The position numbers were made by a program, and so were the translations under genes. A model generated the notes under the pieces. That model saw nothing but the letters and a program-made list of their open reading frames with translations. It was not told where the DNA came from and did no database searches. Shown one piece after another: positions 40,048 through 51,060 of a DNA stretch of 64,000 nucleotides; position 1 is the stretch's first letter, and each line of letters opens with the position of its first letter. The DNA is from Heterostelium multicystogenum (Eukaryota > Evosea > Eumycetozoa > Acytosteliales > Acytosteliaceae), in NCBI GenBank assembly GCA_003667245.1, contig RCNN01000492.1, positions 1 to 64,000 on the forward strand, given 5' to 3'.

Positions 40048-41888
40048 ATGCCTGATTACCGCTCGAAAACATCCACCCACGGCCGCAACATGGCCGGCGC
40101 CCGCGCACTGTGGCGCGCCACGGGGATGAAAGATGACGACTTCAAGAAGCCGATCATCGCGATTGCCAACTCGTTCACCCAGTTCGTACCCGGCCACGTC
40201 CACCTCAAGGACCTGGGCCAACTGGTCGCCCGCGAGATCGAACGCGCCGGCGGTGTAGCGAAAGAATTCAACACCATCGCCGTGGATGACGGCATCGCCA
40301 TGGGCCATGACGGCATGCTGTATTCCTGCCGAGCCGCGAGATCATCGCCGACTCCGTGGAGTACATGGTCAACGCCCACTGCGCCGACGCCATCGTGTGC
40401 ATCTCCAACTGCGACAAGATCACCCCCGGCATGCTGATGGCCGCCCTGCGCCTGAACATCCCGGTGATCTTCGTCTCCGGCGGCCCGATGGAAGCCGGCA
40501 AGACCAAGCTCGCCTCCCACGGCCTCGACCTGGTGGACGCCATGGTCATCGCCGCCGATTCCAGCGCTTCTGACGAGAAGGTTGCGGAATACGAGCGCAG
40601 CGCCTGCCCTACCTGCGGTTCGTGCTCCGGCATGTTCACCGCCAACTCGATGAACTGCCTGGTGGAAGCCCTGGGCCTGGCCTTGCCGGGCAACGGCTCG
40701 ACACTGGCCACCCACAGCGACCGCGAGCAACTGTTCCTGCAGGCCGGCCGCACCATCGTCGAGCTGTGCAAGCGCTACTACACCGAGAACGATGAGTCGG
40801 TGTTGCCGCGCAACATCGCCAACTTCAAGGCGTTCGAAAACGCCATGACCCTGGACATCGCCATGGGCGGTTCCACCAACACCATCCTGCACTTGCTGGC
40901 CGCCGCGCAAGAAGCCGAGATCGACTTCGACCTGCGGGACATCGATCGTCTGTCGCGCCACGTGCCGCAACTGTGCAAAGTCGCGCCAAACATCCAGAAG
41001 TACCACATGGAAGATGTGCACCGTGCCGGCGGGATCTTCTCGATCCTCGGCTCCCTGGCCCGTGGCGGCTTGCTGCACACCGACCTGCCGACCGTGCACA
41101 GCAAGTCCCTGGCCGAAGGCATCGCCAAGTGGGACATCACCCAGACCACCGATGAAGCCGTGCATCACTTCTTCAAGGCCGGCCCGGCCGGCATCCCGAC
41201 GCAGACCGCGTTCAGCCAGTCGACCCGTTGGGAAACCCTCGACGACGACCGTGAAAACGGCTGCATCCGCAGTGTCGAGCATGCCTATTCGAAAGAGGGC
41301 GGCCTGGCCGTGCTGTACGGCAACATCGCCCTCGATGGCTGCGTCGTGAAAACTGCCGGTGTCGACGAGTCGATCCACGTGTTCGAAGGCCGCGCCAAGA
41401 TCTACGAAAGCCAGGACAGCTCGGTACGCGGCATCCTCGCTGACGAAGTGAAGGAAGGCGACATCGTCATCATCCGTTACGAAGGCCCGAAAGGCGGCCC
41501 GGGCATGCAAGAGATGCTGTACCCGACGTCGTACCTGAAATCCAAGGGCCTGGGCAAAGCCTGCGCCTTGCTCACCGACGGCCGTTTCTCCGGCGGGACC
41601 TCGGGCCTGTCCATCGGCCACGCTTCGCCGGAAGCTGCTGCGGGCGGCGCCATCGGCCTGGTGCAGGATGGTGACAAGGTGCTGATCGACATTCCGAACC
41701 GCTCGATCAACCTGTTGATCAGCGATGAAGAACTGGCGGCACGCCGGGTCGAGCAGGACAAGAAAGGCTGGAAGCCGGTGGAGAAGCGTCCGCGCAAAGT
41801 CACCACCGCCTTGAAGGCTTATGCCCTGCTGGCCACCAGTGCCGACAAGGGTGCTGTGCGTAACAAGGCGATGCTTGACGGTCTGTAA
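40048..41888 (+). CDS. ilvD: Dihydroxy-acid dehydratase (frameshifted)
   Basis: IlvD dehydrates dihydroxy-isovalerate and -methylvalerate in branched-chain amino-acid synthesis, using an Fe-S cluster. The 613-residue protein starts [20 protein letters not shown]. Cluster cysteines lie in [15 protein letters not shown] and [20 protein letters not shown]. Later: [18 protein letters not shown] and [20 protein letters not shown]. The length is that of the longer gammaproteobacterial class. One extra base near 40330 breaks it. A hairpin terminator follows. Confidence 0.96.
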
Positions 41889-41899
41889 ACCTCGCCCAT

Positions 41900-41932
41900 A
41901 AAAATGCCCCGCCAGGTGCGGGGCATTTTTTT
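41900..41932 (+). terminator. Intrinsic terminator of ilvD
   Basis: AAAAATGCCCCGC and GCGGGGCATTTTT form a GC-rich stem around CAGGT, followed by a seven-base T run. It begins 12 bases after the ilvD stop and is the clearest intrinsic terminator in this window. Confidence 0.9.
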
Positions 41933-41965
41933 GCCTGGAGATAATTCCCCAAACAAAGGAGATCA

Positions 41966-42062
41966 ACTGTGGGAGCGGGCTTGCTCGCGAATTGCGGTGT
42001 GCCAGTTACTGAATAAGCTGGCTGATCCACCGCCTTCGCGAGCAAGCCCGCTCCCACATTTT
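41966..42062. repeat. REPIN, GAGCGGGC type
   Basis: CTGTGGGAGCGGGCTTGCTC at the left and GCCCGCTCCCACATTTTTG at the right form a REPIN of about 97 bases between convergent ilvD and the HAD phosphatase gene. Confidence 0.9.
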
Positions 42063-42081
42063 TGACCGAGTCCAGCCGTAC

Positions 42082-43140
42082 TTACTGAATCTCGTCCGGC
42101 TTGACGATCACCCAGTTTTTATCCGCCGTCACCGGCAACCCTTCCTTGGCCTGGGCCGCAGCGTGCTTGGCCATCATGCCGTTGAGCTGGGTCATGTATT
42201 TGTCTTTACGGTTGATCCACAGGTGGATGCCGCCCTTGGCCACGTCCACGTCATGGAACAGCATGTAGCCGTCACTGGTCGGCGTGTCGCCACCGACGAT
42301 CACCGGTTTTTTCCACTCGTCGATGTAGGTCAGGATCGCCGCGTGCTTGCCGGCCATCCAGGTGGCCGGGGTCCACAGGTACGGGGTCAGCTCCAGGCCG
42401 AGGTTGGCCTTCTCGTCATACTTGCCGGCGGCAATCTGCTTGCGGGCGGTGGTCAGCTCGCCGGTCTTGCGGTCCTTGAGCAAGGTGCTCACGCCGATGA
42501 CGTTCTCGGGTTTGACGTTGTAGCCGTACTTCGGATCGGCCGCGACCATGCGCACCAGTTCCTCGGACGCGGCGGTCATCACGTAGACCTCGATGCCGTT
42601 TTCCATCAGCTTGTTGAACAGCTCAGCCTGGCCGGTGAAGACCTTCGGCGGCTGCACTTCCATGTTCTTGACCACGTCACCGTCGTAATAGGTGACCGGC
42701 ACCGGCTTGCCCGACGCCATCATCTCGTCGACGTAGCCCTTGAGTTCCTTGAGGGTGAAGCCGGAGAAAATCTGCGCGACCCACGGGTAGCAGACCATGT
42801 CGTCGACTTCGCAGAGGCGGTAGTAGTAGCTGAAGAGGCTTTCCTTGTGGTCGGCGGTGTCTTTGAACGGGATCAGCTTCAGGGAAGGGTCCATGGTGTC
42901 GCGGGTGATCAGGCCCTTGTTTTCCAGGTACGGCAGCAATGACTCTTCAAGGTCGTAGCGATAACTGGTGTTGTCCATGTCGAACACCGCGAAGTTGCCC
43001 TTATTGGCATTGGCAGCAATCATCGTGTCCAGTTGCTTGGCGGCAGCCGCCGGCCAGTGTTTCAACTCGGTGGCGGCAAAGGCCTGGCTCGCGAGGCCCA
43101 GGCACAGCGCGGCGGCAAACAGTTTCGGCGCTAGCTTCAT
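42082..43140 (-). CDS. Periplasmic HAD phosphatase, PchP-like
   Basis: An intact 352-residue secreted phosphatase. A signal peptide [20 protein letters not shown] (cleavage after AFA) precedes [16 protein letters not shown] motif I is [19 protein letters not shown]: the nucleophile Asp and the second Asp two residues later, in the DMDNT form known for phosphorylcholine phosphatase (PchP) of P. aeruginosa. [16 protein letters not shown] holds the metal-binding Asp of motif IV. Similarity to PchP is a memory-based family match; the substrate may differ. Confidence 0.85.
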   Translation of the reverse strand: MKLAPKLFAAALCLGLASQAFAATELKHWPAAAAKQLDTMIAANANKGNFAVFDMDNTSYRYDLEESLLPYLENKGLITRDTMDPSLKLIPFKDTADHKESLFSYYYRLCEVDDMVCYPWVAQIFSGFTLKELKGYVDEMMASGKPVPVTYYDGDVVKNMEVQPPKVFTGQAELFNKLMENGIEVYVMTAASEELVRMVAADPKYGYNVKPENVIGVSTLLKDRKTGELTTARKQIAAGKYDEKANLGLELTPYLWTPATWMAGKHAAILTYIDEWKKPVIVGGDTPTSDGYMLFHDVDVAKGGIHLWINRKDKYMTQLNGMMAKHAAAQAKEGLPVTADKNWVIVKPDEIQ

Positions 43141-43336
43141 GTGCGTTTTCTCCCTGAGTGAAAGACATCGACGCTAACAAATCTGTATGACAGTTATCGC
43201 CCGAGCGCGACCGCTTTCGTCGTGATCGCGCCAATGCCATACGCCTGCGCGTCATTCGCTTATTCCAAAAACGACAGTCACCATGCGATAACGTTATTAA
43301 ATCAATATATTTCAAGCTGTTAGGCTTGCCGGTTCG

Positions 43337-43358
43337 CAATCGCAGGCTCCTGCGATTG
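43337..43358. promoter_or_regulatory. Palindrome in the tcyP leader
   Basis: Arms CAATCGCAGG and CCTGCGATTG, 10 bases each, flank CT. It lies 24 bases upstream of the tcyP start codon. It may be an operator, an mRNA hairpin, or a remnant of the ATCGCAGG-type repeat seen at 44782. I cannot tell these apart. Confidence 0.5.
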
Positions 43359-43381
43359 GCTGCCTTCTCAACGGAGCTTCA

Positions 43382-44773
43382 ATGAATCTGCCCCTGATTC
43401 TCAACTTACTGGTGTTCGTGGCCCTGCTGCTGGGCCTGGCACAAACCCGCCGAACCAACTGGAGCCTCGCCAAGAAGGTCTTGTTTGCGTTGGTACTCGG
43501 CGTGATCTTCGGTGTGGTGCTGCACGCGATCTACGGTGCCGGCAACCCGGTGCTCAAGGCCTCGATCGGCTGGTTCGACCTGGTCGGCAACGGTTACGTG
43601 CAGTTGCTGCAAATGATCGTGATCCCGCTGGTGTTTGCCTCGATCCTCAGCGCCGTGGCCCGTCTGCATAACGCCTCGTCCCTGGGCAAGATCAGCTTCC
43701 TGACCATCGGCACGCTGCTGTTCACCACGGCAATCGCGGCGCTGATCGGTATCGGCCTGACCAACCTGTTCGGCCTCACCGCCGAAGGCCTGGTGGCCGG
43801 CACCCAGGAAATGGCGCGCCTGCAAGTGATCCAGAGTGATTACGCGGGCAAGGTCGCCGACCTGAATATCCCGCAACTGCTGCTGTCGTTCATCCCGCAG
43901 AACCCGTTCGCCGACCTGGCCCGGGCCAAGCCGACGTCGATCATCAGTGTGGTGATCTTCGCTGCATTCCTTGGGGTTGCCGCGCTGCAACTGCTCAAGG
44001 ATGACGTGGAAAAAGGCCAGAAAGTCCTCAACGCCATCGACACCCTGCAAGCCTGGGTGATGCGCCTGGTGCGCCTGGTGATGAAGCTGACCCCGTACGG
44101 CGTATTGGCGCTGATGACCAAAGTGGTCGCCAGCTCCAACCTGCAAGACATCATCAAGCTCGGCAGTTTTGTGGTGGTGTCGTACCTGGCCCTGGGCCTG
44201 ATGTTTGTGGTGCATGGCCTGCTGCTGTCGCTGGCCGGGATCAACCCGCTGCGGTTCTTCCGCAAGGTCTGGCCGGTGCTGACGTTTGCCTTCACCAGCC
44301 GCTCCAGCGCCGCCAGCATCCCGCTGAGCATCGAAGCGCAGACCCGTCGTTTGGGGATCCCGCAGTCCATCGCCGGCTTTGCCGCCTCGTTTGGCGCAAC
44401 GATTGGCCAGAACGGTTGCGCGGGTCTTTACCCAGCGATGCTGGCGGTGATGGTTGCGCCGACCGTGGGTATCAACCCGCTGGACCCGCTGTGGATCGCG
44501 ACCCTGGTGGCGATTGTGACCTTGAGTTCGGCCGGTGTGGCGGGCGTGGGCGGCGGTGCGACGTTTGCCGCGCTGATCGTGCTGCCGGCGATGGGCTTGC
44601 CTGTGTCACTGGTGGCGCTGCTGATTTCGGTTGAGCCGCTGATCGACATGGGCCGTACGGCATTGAACGTGAACGGTTCGATGACGGCCGGGGCGATTAC
44701 CAGCCAGATCATGCAGCAGACGGATAAAGAGCTGCTCAATGCCGATGAGCATGCGGAACTGGCGCAGGCCTGA
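43382..44773 (+). CDS. tcyP: L-cystine:proton symporter of the TcyP type (dicarboxylate/amino acid symporter family)
   Basis: An intact 463-residue carrier of the DAACS family. It starts [20 protein letters not shown], with multiple hydrophobic helices. The conserved transport hairpin includes [40 protein letters not shown] and [18 protein letters not shown]. The long N-terminus with a spread-out first helix pair is that of TcyP rather than DctA or GltP. It probably imports cystine. About 240 bases upstream hold no gene but a palindrome at 43337. Confidence 0.87.
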   Translation: MNLPLILNLLVFVALLLGLAQTRRTNWSLAKKVLFALVLGVIFGVVLHAIYGAGNPVLKASIGWFDLVGNGYVQLLQMIVIPLVFASILSAVARLHNASSLGKISFLTIGTLLFTTAIAALIGIGLTNLFGLTAEGLVAGTQEMARLQVIQSDYAGKVADLNIPQLLLSFIPQNPFADLARAKPTSIISVVIFAAFLGVAALQLLKDDVEKGQKVLNAIDTLQAWVMRLVRLVMKLTPYGVLALMTKVVASSNLQDIIKLGSFVVVSYLALGLMFVVHGLLLSLAGINPLRFFRKVWPVLTFAFTSRSSAASIPLSIEAQTRRLGIPQSIAGFAASFGATIGQNGCAGLYPAMLAVMVAPTVGINPLDPLWIATLVAIVTLSSAGVAGVGGGATFAALIVLPAMGLPVSLVALLISVEPLIDMGRTALNVNGSMTAGAITSQIMQQTDKELLNADEHAELAQA

Positions 44774-44781
44774 CAGACCGC

Positions 44782-44864
44782 TATCGCAGGCAAGCCAGCT
44801 CCCACATTGAACCGGTTTTTTCAGTAATACTCGGTCAACTGTGGGAGCTGGCTTGCCTGCGATG
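44782..44864. repeat. Inside-out REP doublet, GGAGCTGGC type
   Basis: TATCGCAGGCAAGCCAGCTC at the left and GAGCTGGCTTGCCTGCGATG at the right. As at 34437, the TGTGGG ends face inwards. It ends a few bases before the folA stop codon. Confidence 0.8.
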
Positions 44865-44867
44865 CTC

Positions 44868-45380
44868 TTAGGCTTTTTCCCAGACTTCGAAGTTGTACGC
44901 CGGCTTGTCACCCTCAGCCGGATTCTCGACATTCGACACCAGCTTCCACTGGTTCAAATCAAACTCGGGAAACCACGCATCCCCCTCCGGGCTCAACGCC
45001 ACCCGCGTCAAATACAGGCGATCCGCCTGCTCCAGCCCCTGGGCATACAACTGCGCGCCGCCGATCAGCATCAGCTCATCCACGCCCTGCGCCTTGGCCC
45101 ATTCCTCAGCCCGCTCCACGGCCGCGTCCAGTGACGGAAAAACTTCCGCACCTTCCAGCGCCAAGTCGGTCTGACGGCTGACCACAATGTTCAACCGGCC
45201 CGGCAACGGTCGCCCCAGGGAATCCCAGGTCTTGCGCCCCATGATGATCGGCTTGCCCAAGGTAGTGGCCTTGAAATATTTGAAATCCCCCGGCAAATGC
45301 CAGGGCATGCTGTTGTCGACGCCGATCACACGGTTTTCACCGAGGGCTGCGATCAGGCTTAAAGGGAGAGTTTTTTTCAT
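44868..45380 (-). CDS. folA: Dihydrofolate reductase
   Basis: An intact 170-residue DHFR, the NADPH-dependent reduction of dihydrofolate. Start MKKTLPLSLIAALGENRVIG at 45380; an in-frame start at 45419 would add 13 residues without homology. The substrate Asp is in MPWHLPGDFKYFK, with PIIMGRKTWDSLGRPLPGRL and LMLIGGAQLYAQGLEQADRL later. The target of trimethoprim. It faces the DUF2868 gene in a divergent arrangement over about 90 bases. Confidence 0.96.
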   Translation of the reverse strand: MKKTLPLSLIAALGENRVIGVDNSMPWHLPGDFKYFKATTLGKPIIMGRKTWDSLGRPLPGRLNIVVSRQTDLALEGAEVFPSLDAAVERAEEWAKAQGVDELMLIGGAQLYAQGLEQADRLYLTRVALSPEGDAWFPEFDLNQWKLVSNVENPAEGDKPAYNFEVWEKA

Positions 45381-45470
45381 GGCGACGAGAATACCAGAGC
45401 CACGCCCGGCATACCCCAACCGGCGTTCCAGCGGTTATGCTCCAACCTCACTGGCTCAACAGGACGGCGC

Positions 45471-46851
45471 GTGACAGCTCTGACCCCCCTGCAAACACTC
45501 TGGCTGACCGAGACCGTGCGCCTGCGCGAGGAACACGCGGGTGCCCTGGAAGACCAGGAAGCCAATCGCCTGGCCCGCAGCGTCGGCGGCGATTTGCCCA
45601 CGCGCATTCAAAACCGCGCGCTGTGGCTGGCCGAACGCGATGGCCTGACCGCCGCCCTGACCCGCTGGCTGCAAGGCGCGCGCCTGGCGCTGATCCTGCT
45701 GGCGGGCAGTCGCCATTATCAGCGGCGCCGGCCTGGCGTTTGCCGCGCTCGGCAACGGGTTGGTGCCGGTCAATGTGTTCTGGGCCCTGGGCAGTCTGCT
45801 GGGATTGAATCTAATCCTATTGTTGAGCTGGGCCCTGGGCCTGCTGTTTGCCGGCGAACACGGCGCCAGTCTTGGCCGCCTGTGGTTATGGCTCAGCGAA
45901 AAACTCGCCCGCGACGCCAAGGCCGCGCAACTGGCGCCCGCCCTGCTGCTGTTGCTGCAACGGCGCAAACTCAATCGCTGGGCCGTCGGTGTGCTGGTCA
46001 ACAGCCTGTGGCTGCTGGCCCTGCTCAGCGCCCTGGTGATCCTGCTGACGCTGTTGGCCACCCGGCGCTACGGCTTTGTGTGGGAAACCACCATCCTGCG
46101 AGCGGACACCTTTGTCGCCGTGACCCAAACCCTTGGGGCCCTGCCCGCCTTGCTCGGCTTCAACGTGCCCACTGTCGAAATGATCCGCGCCAGTGGTGAT
46201 GCCGCCTTGAATATCGAAAGCGCCCGCCAGGCCTGGGCCGCCTGGCTGGTGGGCGTGCTGCTGGTATACGGCATCCTGCCGCGGCTGATCCTTGCGTTGC
46301 TGTGCCTGTGGCGTTGGAAACGTGGGCGCGCCGCCTTGAGCCTCGACCTTAACCTGCCCGGCTACAGCCAACTGCGTGAACGGCTGATGCCCAGCAGCGA
46401 ACGGCTTGGGGTCAATGATGCGGCGCCGAACAATTGCACCACGTGACCGGCGGCGTCAGTGAACTGGAAAAGCAACGGCGCCCTGCTGGTGGCCATCGAG
46501 CTGGACGACCAGCGCCCATGGCCGCCGAAGCTCCCGGCCAGTGTCAAGGACGCCGGCATCCTCGACAGCCGTGAATCCCGCAACAAGCTGCTGGAGCAAC
46601 TCACCCGCTTCCCGCCCGCGCGCCTGGCCATCGCCTGCGACCCACGCCGCTCGCCGGATCGCGGCAGCCTTGCGCTGATTGCCGAACTGGCCCGCAGCGC
46701 CACCGCCACTCGGGTCTGGCTGCTGCAAGCGCCCGCCGGCCAGGCCCTGGATGCTGAGCGCCTGGGTGATTGGCACACGGCCTTGCAACAACTGGAGATC
46801 CCGTTCGCCGATTGCGCGCCGTTCACCTGGCTGGAGACCGGTCATGACTAA
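45471..46851 (+). CDS. DUF2868 membrane protein (frameshifted)
   Basis: About 460 residues; function unknown. GTG start. N-terminal helical part TALTPLQTLWLTETVRLREE, then several membrane segments: LARLALILLAGS-type helix, VNVFWALGSLLGLNLILLLS, WALGLLFAGEHG, LLNSLWLLALLSALVILLTL and AWLVGVLLVYGILPRLILA. The C-terminal soluble domain (ALLVAIELDDQRPWPPKLP ... APFTWLETGHD) has no motif I recognise. Shifts near 45715 and 46430-46460. Its stop overlaps the next gene (ATGACTAA), so the two act together. Confidence 0.82.
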
Positions 46852-48216
46852 GCCCCTGAAACTTGCGGTGGTCGGCCACACCAACGTCGGCAAGACCTCG
46901 TTGCTGCGCACGCTCACGCGAGACGTCGGCTTTGGTGAAGTCTCCCATCGTCCCAGCACCACCCGGCATGTCGAAGGTGCGCGCTTGTCGGTGGACGGTG
47001 AAGCCTTGCTGGAGCTGTACGACACGCCGGGCCTGGAAGATGCCATCGCCCTGCTCGATTACCTCGAACGCCTGGACCGCCCCGGCGAACGCCTCGACGG
47101 CCCGGCACGGCTGGCGCGTTTTCTGGAAGGCAGCGAGGCCCGGCAACGCTTCGAACAGGAAGCCAAGGTGCTGCGCCAACTGCTCACCTCCGACGCCGGG
47201 CTGTATGTGATAGACGCCCGGGAGCCGGTGCTGGCCAAGTACCGCGATGAGCTGCAAGTGCTGGCCAGCTGTGGCAAGCCGTTGCTGCCGGTGCTCAATT
47301 TTGTCAGCAGCGCCGACCACCGCGAGCCGGACTGGCGCGAAGCCCTCGCCCGCCTCGGCCTGCACGCGCTGGTGCGTTTCGACAGCGTCGCGCCGCCGGA
47401 AGACGGCGAGCGCCGCCTCTATGAAAGCCTCGCCCTGCTGCTGGAAAACTCCCGTGAGCAACTGGAACGGCTGATCCTTGATCAGGAAGCCCAGCGCCAG
47501 GCTCGCCAGCAAAGTGCAGCGCGGTTGATTGCCGAACTGCTGGTCGACTGCGCCGCCTGCCGCCGCAGCGTGGTCAGCGAAGCCGAGGTAGAACAGCAAG
47601 CCATCAGCGAACTGCGCAAAGCCGTGCGCCAGCGCGAACAGCGTTGCGTGGAAGCCTTGCTCAAGCTGTTCGGCTTCCGCCCGCAGGACGCCGCCGCCAG
47701 CGATTTAACCGCTGCTGGACGGGCGCTGGGGCGATGACCTGTTCAACCCCGAGACCCTCAAGCAACTGGGCGTGCGGGTCGGTGGCGGTATCGCAGCCGG
47801 CGCGGCGGCCGGCGCAGGTGTGGATCTACTCGTAGGCGGCCTGACCCTCGGCGCCGCCGCCCTCGCCGGAGCCATCGCGGGAGGCGCGCTGCAAACTGCC
47901 CGCAGTTATGGCAGCCGCCTGCTGGGCAAGATCAAGGGCCAGCGCGAGCTGACCGTCGACGACAGCGTGCTGCGCCTGTTGGCCCTGCGCCAGCGGCAAC
48001 TGCTCAAGGCCCTGAACCTGCGGGGCCATGCGGCGATCCACAGCATCAAGGTCGACACGCCACAGGACAAGACCTGGCGCGAAGGCAAATTGCCCGAAGC
48101 CCTGAACAAGGCCGGGCTCATCCGCAATGGTCGTCCTCAACCCGCACCCCAAATTGAGCCAGGCCGAACGCCAGGAACAGGTCGAAGCCCTGGCCCAGCG
48201 CCTGGACGAGACCTAA
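46844..48216 (+). CDS. GTPase / DUF3482 protein (frameshifted)
   Basis: A GTPase of about 457 residues in the Era/Ras fold. G1 is VVGHTNVGKTSLLRTLTRDV at residues 9-28, the G2 Thr lies near STTRHVEG, and G3 is ELYDTPGLEDAIALLDYLER. A helical region follows (EQLERLILDQEAQRQARQQS), then a glycine/alanine-rich membrane-like stretch (VRVGGGIAAGAAAGAGVDLL) and LTLGAAALAGAIAGGALQ. Shifts near 47700 and 48120. It belongs with the DUF2868 protein, which overlaps its start. The pair is widespread in pseudomonads but of unknown function. Confidence 0.85.
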
Positions 48217-48769
48217 GCCGCCAACAACTGCCGGGCCTTGGATTTCAACACTTCAAGGTCCAGCACCGGCACATGCATTTCCTTGGCTTGTTCATACCAG
48301 TGACGCATGCGCAGGCTGACGGCGCACAACGGGTCCTGCTCGAACGCCCGGGCTTCCTCGGCGGTCATCACGCCGCCCTGGTAACCCAGGGTGCGGCGGC
48401 TGGCCTCGCTCAACCGCGCATAGTAGTCCGGCTGGCTGAAGGTCAGGTAACGCTTGGCCTGCACGTGGTATTCCACCAGTTTTGCCAGGCGCTCGCTGAA
48501 GCCCGCCCGGCGCAGATAATCGGCGCCCAGCCGTTCATGGCTGACCAACGCCATAACCGCCCATGTTTCTCGCCACCTTGGCCGCAGATATGCCCGATAT
48601 CGTGGAAGAACGCCGCCAGCACCACTTCATCATCGAAGCCTTCAGCCATGGCCAACTGCGAGGCCTGGGACATGTGTTCGATCTGCGAGACCGGCTCGCC
48701 AATGTAATCGGCGGTGCCGTGTTGTTCGTACAGGCCGAAGACCTCGGCGATTGCCTGCTCTGCTTTCAT
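48213..48769 (-). CDS. PhnZ-like HD-domain iron oxygenase of phosphonate clusters (frameshifted)
   Basis: About 186 residues. PhnZ cleaves the C-P bond of hydroxylated aminoethylphosphonate with a mixed-valent di-iron site. Here the residues match at an offset of two from the PhnZ numbering as I recall it: Tyr22 and Glu25 (YIGEP), His32, and the HD pair His56-Asp57 in FFHDIGHICG. Further candidate ligands are His in VSHERLGADYL and VEYHVQAKRYL. A shift near 48560. It is last in an operon behind an FAD oxidoreductase and a phosphonate ABC transporter, which supports a phosphonate role. No phnY is nearby, so the substrate is open. Confidence 0.8.
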
Positions 48770-49895
48770 CACGCACTCCCCCACAGCTCAGTGATATTGC
48801 GCTCGGCCATCGCCGGCCCGACGCTCATGCCCACGCCGGTGTGCATCAACGCCGCGCTCACCCCCGGCGCCGCCCGCGTGAACGAGAACGGCCCCGGCCC
48901 ACGGGAACCATAGACGCCCTGCCAGCGCTCCACGACCTGGATCTGGCAGCCCAGGGTATGTTCGGCCAGTTCGATCATCCAGTTGTCCACCTGTTCGGCG
49001 TTGAACGGTGAAGGATCGCTGCCGTAATGGTGAGAATCCCCGATGATCAGTTCGCCATAGGGTGTCGGGCTGATCAGCAGGTGAATACCGTTTTCATGCA
49101 GGTGCGGTACATCCCGCAGAATTTCGGCCTGTACCGGCGCGGCTTCCGGCAAATCGGCGAAGGCGCCGTAGTGCACGCAGCTGAGGCCGGTCAGCAGCGC
49201 GTGTTGCAGGTTCAACTCCACCACTGGCCGGGCGCGCAGCATTTGCAGGCGGCAGATTTGCGGGTTGAGTTCGGCAATCTGCTCGGCCAGCAGCGTCTGG
49301 TAGTCGTGACCGGAGCAGACAATGATCTGCTCGCCGCGAAAGGAGCCGGCAGTGGTGTGCACCTGGCCGGTTCGATGTCGCGCACCAGGGTGGAGAAATG
49401 AAACTCCACGCTCAGTTCGCGGCTGAGGTAGTTGATCAGCGCCGGGATAGCCTCGCGCGAATACAGTTGTTGATCATCCAGGCCGTGAAGCGCAGCGCGG
49501 TGATGGGGCGAACCGGCCACCGTACAGCTCGTGCAGGGCGGCGCCTTGCAGCAACTTGACGCGATAAACCGTGTTCTTGCGCGCGACCGGCGCAGAAGGC
49601 TTCAAGCAAGTGTTCTTCGGCTTCGGTGCGGGCGAACAAATAAGAGCCGTTGCGCTTGAGCTGGATGCCGGCGAGTTGCGCCCACTGGCCCCAGATTTCG
49701 CGGCTTTCCCGCGCCAGGTCGAGCATCGGCCCGGGCGGCTGGCCGGTGACCAGTGCCTGGCCGAAGTTGCGCACGGAAGCACCCAGCGGTTGTGCCGCTG
49801 CGCTCGAAGACCTTGACCTTGAGGCCGCGTTTGGCAGCGGCAAAGGCATGGGACAGGCCGAGGATGCCGGCGCCGATGATCAGCAGTTGTGTCAT
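48769..49895 (-). CDS. FAD-dependent oxidoreductase of phosphonate clusters (frameshifted)
   Basis: A DAO-like flavoprotein of about 375 residues. The FAD site [20 protein letters not shown] is at the N-terminus, followed by [20 protein letters not shown]. Later are [20 protein letters not shown] and the [21 protein letters not shown]-terminal loop. Shifts near 49365, 49500, 49570 and 49790. The family is one of the recurrent FAD enzymes in phosphonate operons, thought to deaminate or demethylate aminophosphonates. The stop and the HD gene start overlap (TGATG), so the two proteins are made together. Confidence 0.82.
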
Positions 49896-49905
49896 GAAGA
49901 CCTCT

Positions 49906-50012
49906 CGTTCCCACGCTCCGCGTGGGAATGCATCCTGTGACGCTCCGCGTCACGACTACAAAAGCGGACGCAGAGCGTCCAGCGCCGCGTTCCCACGCAG
50001 AGCGTGGGAACG
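49906..50012. repeat. Four-hairpin palindromic repeat, copy 1
   Basis: A near-palindrome of about 107 bases containing four hairpins in a row: TTCCCACGC-TCC-GCGTGGGAA, GTGACGC-TCC-GCGTCAC, GGACGC-AGA-GCGTCC and TTCCCACGC-AGA-GCGTGGGAA. The second half mirrors the first. It lies between the FAD oxidoreductase and the transporter binding-protein gene. A second copy is at 53968. It differs in sequence from the REP types elsewhere. Confidence 0.9.
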
Positions 50013-50020
50013 ATCGGTGG

Positions 50021-51037
50021 TTATTGTTTTTCCGACTTGCCGTCATAGCGCTTGCGCCATTCGGTCAGGATGCTGTCGCGGTTTTTCGACGCCCAGGCAA
50101 AGTCATTCTTGATCAACCGCTGCTCGTAGTCCGCCGGCAACTCGGTCTGCGGCTTGGCGATGCCCGGCTGGGCCAGTACCGCGAAGTTTTCCTTGTACAG
50201 CTCCATCGCCGCGGGGCTGGCGGAGAAGTCGGCGAGTTTCTGTGCCGCGTCTGCGTGGGCAGTGCCCTTGATCACGGCAGTGGCTTCGATATCCCAGCCC
50301 AGGCCTTCTTTCGGCAGGATGATGTCCAGCGGTGCGCCCTGGCGCTTCAGCTGAACGGCCGGGTATTCGAAGGAAATGCCGATCGGGAATTCACCCGAGG
50401 CCGCCAGCTTGCACGGCTTGGAACCGGAGTGAACGTACTGGCCGATGTTCTGGTGCAGGTCGTCCATGTACTGCCAGCCCTGCTTCTCGCCGAAGGTCTG
50501 CAACCAGGCACTCACATCCAGGAAACCGGTGCCGGACGAGGCCGGGTTGGGCATCACGATCTTGCCCTTGTACTCAGGCTTGGTCAGGTCCTGCCAGCTC
50601 ACCGGCTTGCTCAGGCCCTGCTTTTCGCTTCGACGGTGTTGAAGCAGATGGTCGCAGCCCACACGTCCATGCCGACCCAGGCCGGCGGGTTGGCGGCGTC
50701 GCGGTAGTTCGTACCGATCTTGCTCAAATCTGCCGGTGCGTAGTTTTGCAGCATGCCCTGCTGATCGAGAATCGCCAGGCTGGAAGCGGCCAGGCCCCAG
50801 ACCACATCAGCCTGCGGGCGGGCTTTTTCGGCCAGCAGCTTGGGCGGTGATGATGCCGGTGGAATCGCGCACCCATTTGATCTCGATGTCCGGGTTAACC
50901 TTTTCAAAGGCCTGTTTGTAGGTCTTCAATTGCTCGGCTTCGAGGGCCGTGTACACGGTCAACTCGGTCTTGGCGGCAAAGGCATTCAGGCTGAACGCAG
51001 TGAGCACAGCAGCGGCTAACGCCAGGGGCTTGAACAT
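50021..51037 (-). CDS. Phosphonate (2-aminoethylphosphonate) ABC transporter substrate-binding protein (frameshifted)
   Basis: A periplasmic binding protein of about 337 residues. The signal peptide [20 protein letters not shown] leads to [20 protein letters not shown], a family-2 (iron/phosphonate-type) fold; [33 protein letters not shown] and [21 protein letters not shown] segments follow. The closest remembered group is the second aminoethylphosphonate transporter (PhnS2 type). Shifts near 50630 and 50840. Gap of 23 bases to the permease. Confidence 0.83.
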
Positions 51038-51060
51038 GGTGCAGTTCCTTTATGGGTGAA

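Noticed and set aside
41900..41932. The ilvD hairpin as a riboswitch or regulatory leader
   Set aside because: It lies after the stop codon and is followed by a T run, so it is an ordinary terminator.
40056..41966. A 636-residue minus-strand ORF opposite ilvD
   Set aside because: It is an antisense shadow of the strongly conserved ilvD coding sequence, without motifs of its own.
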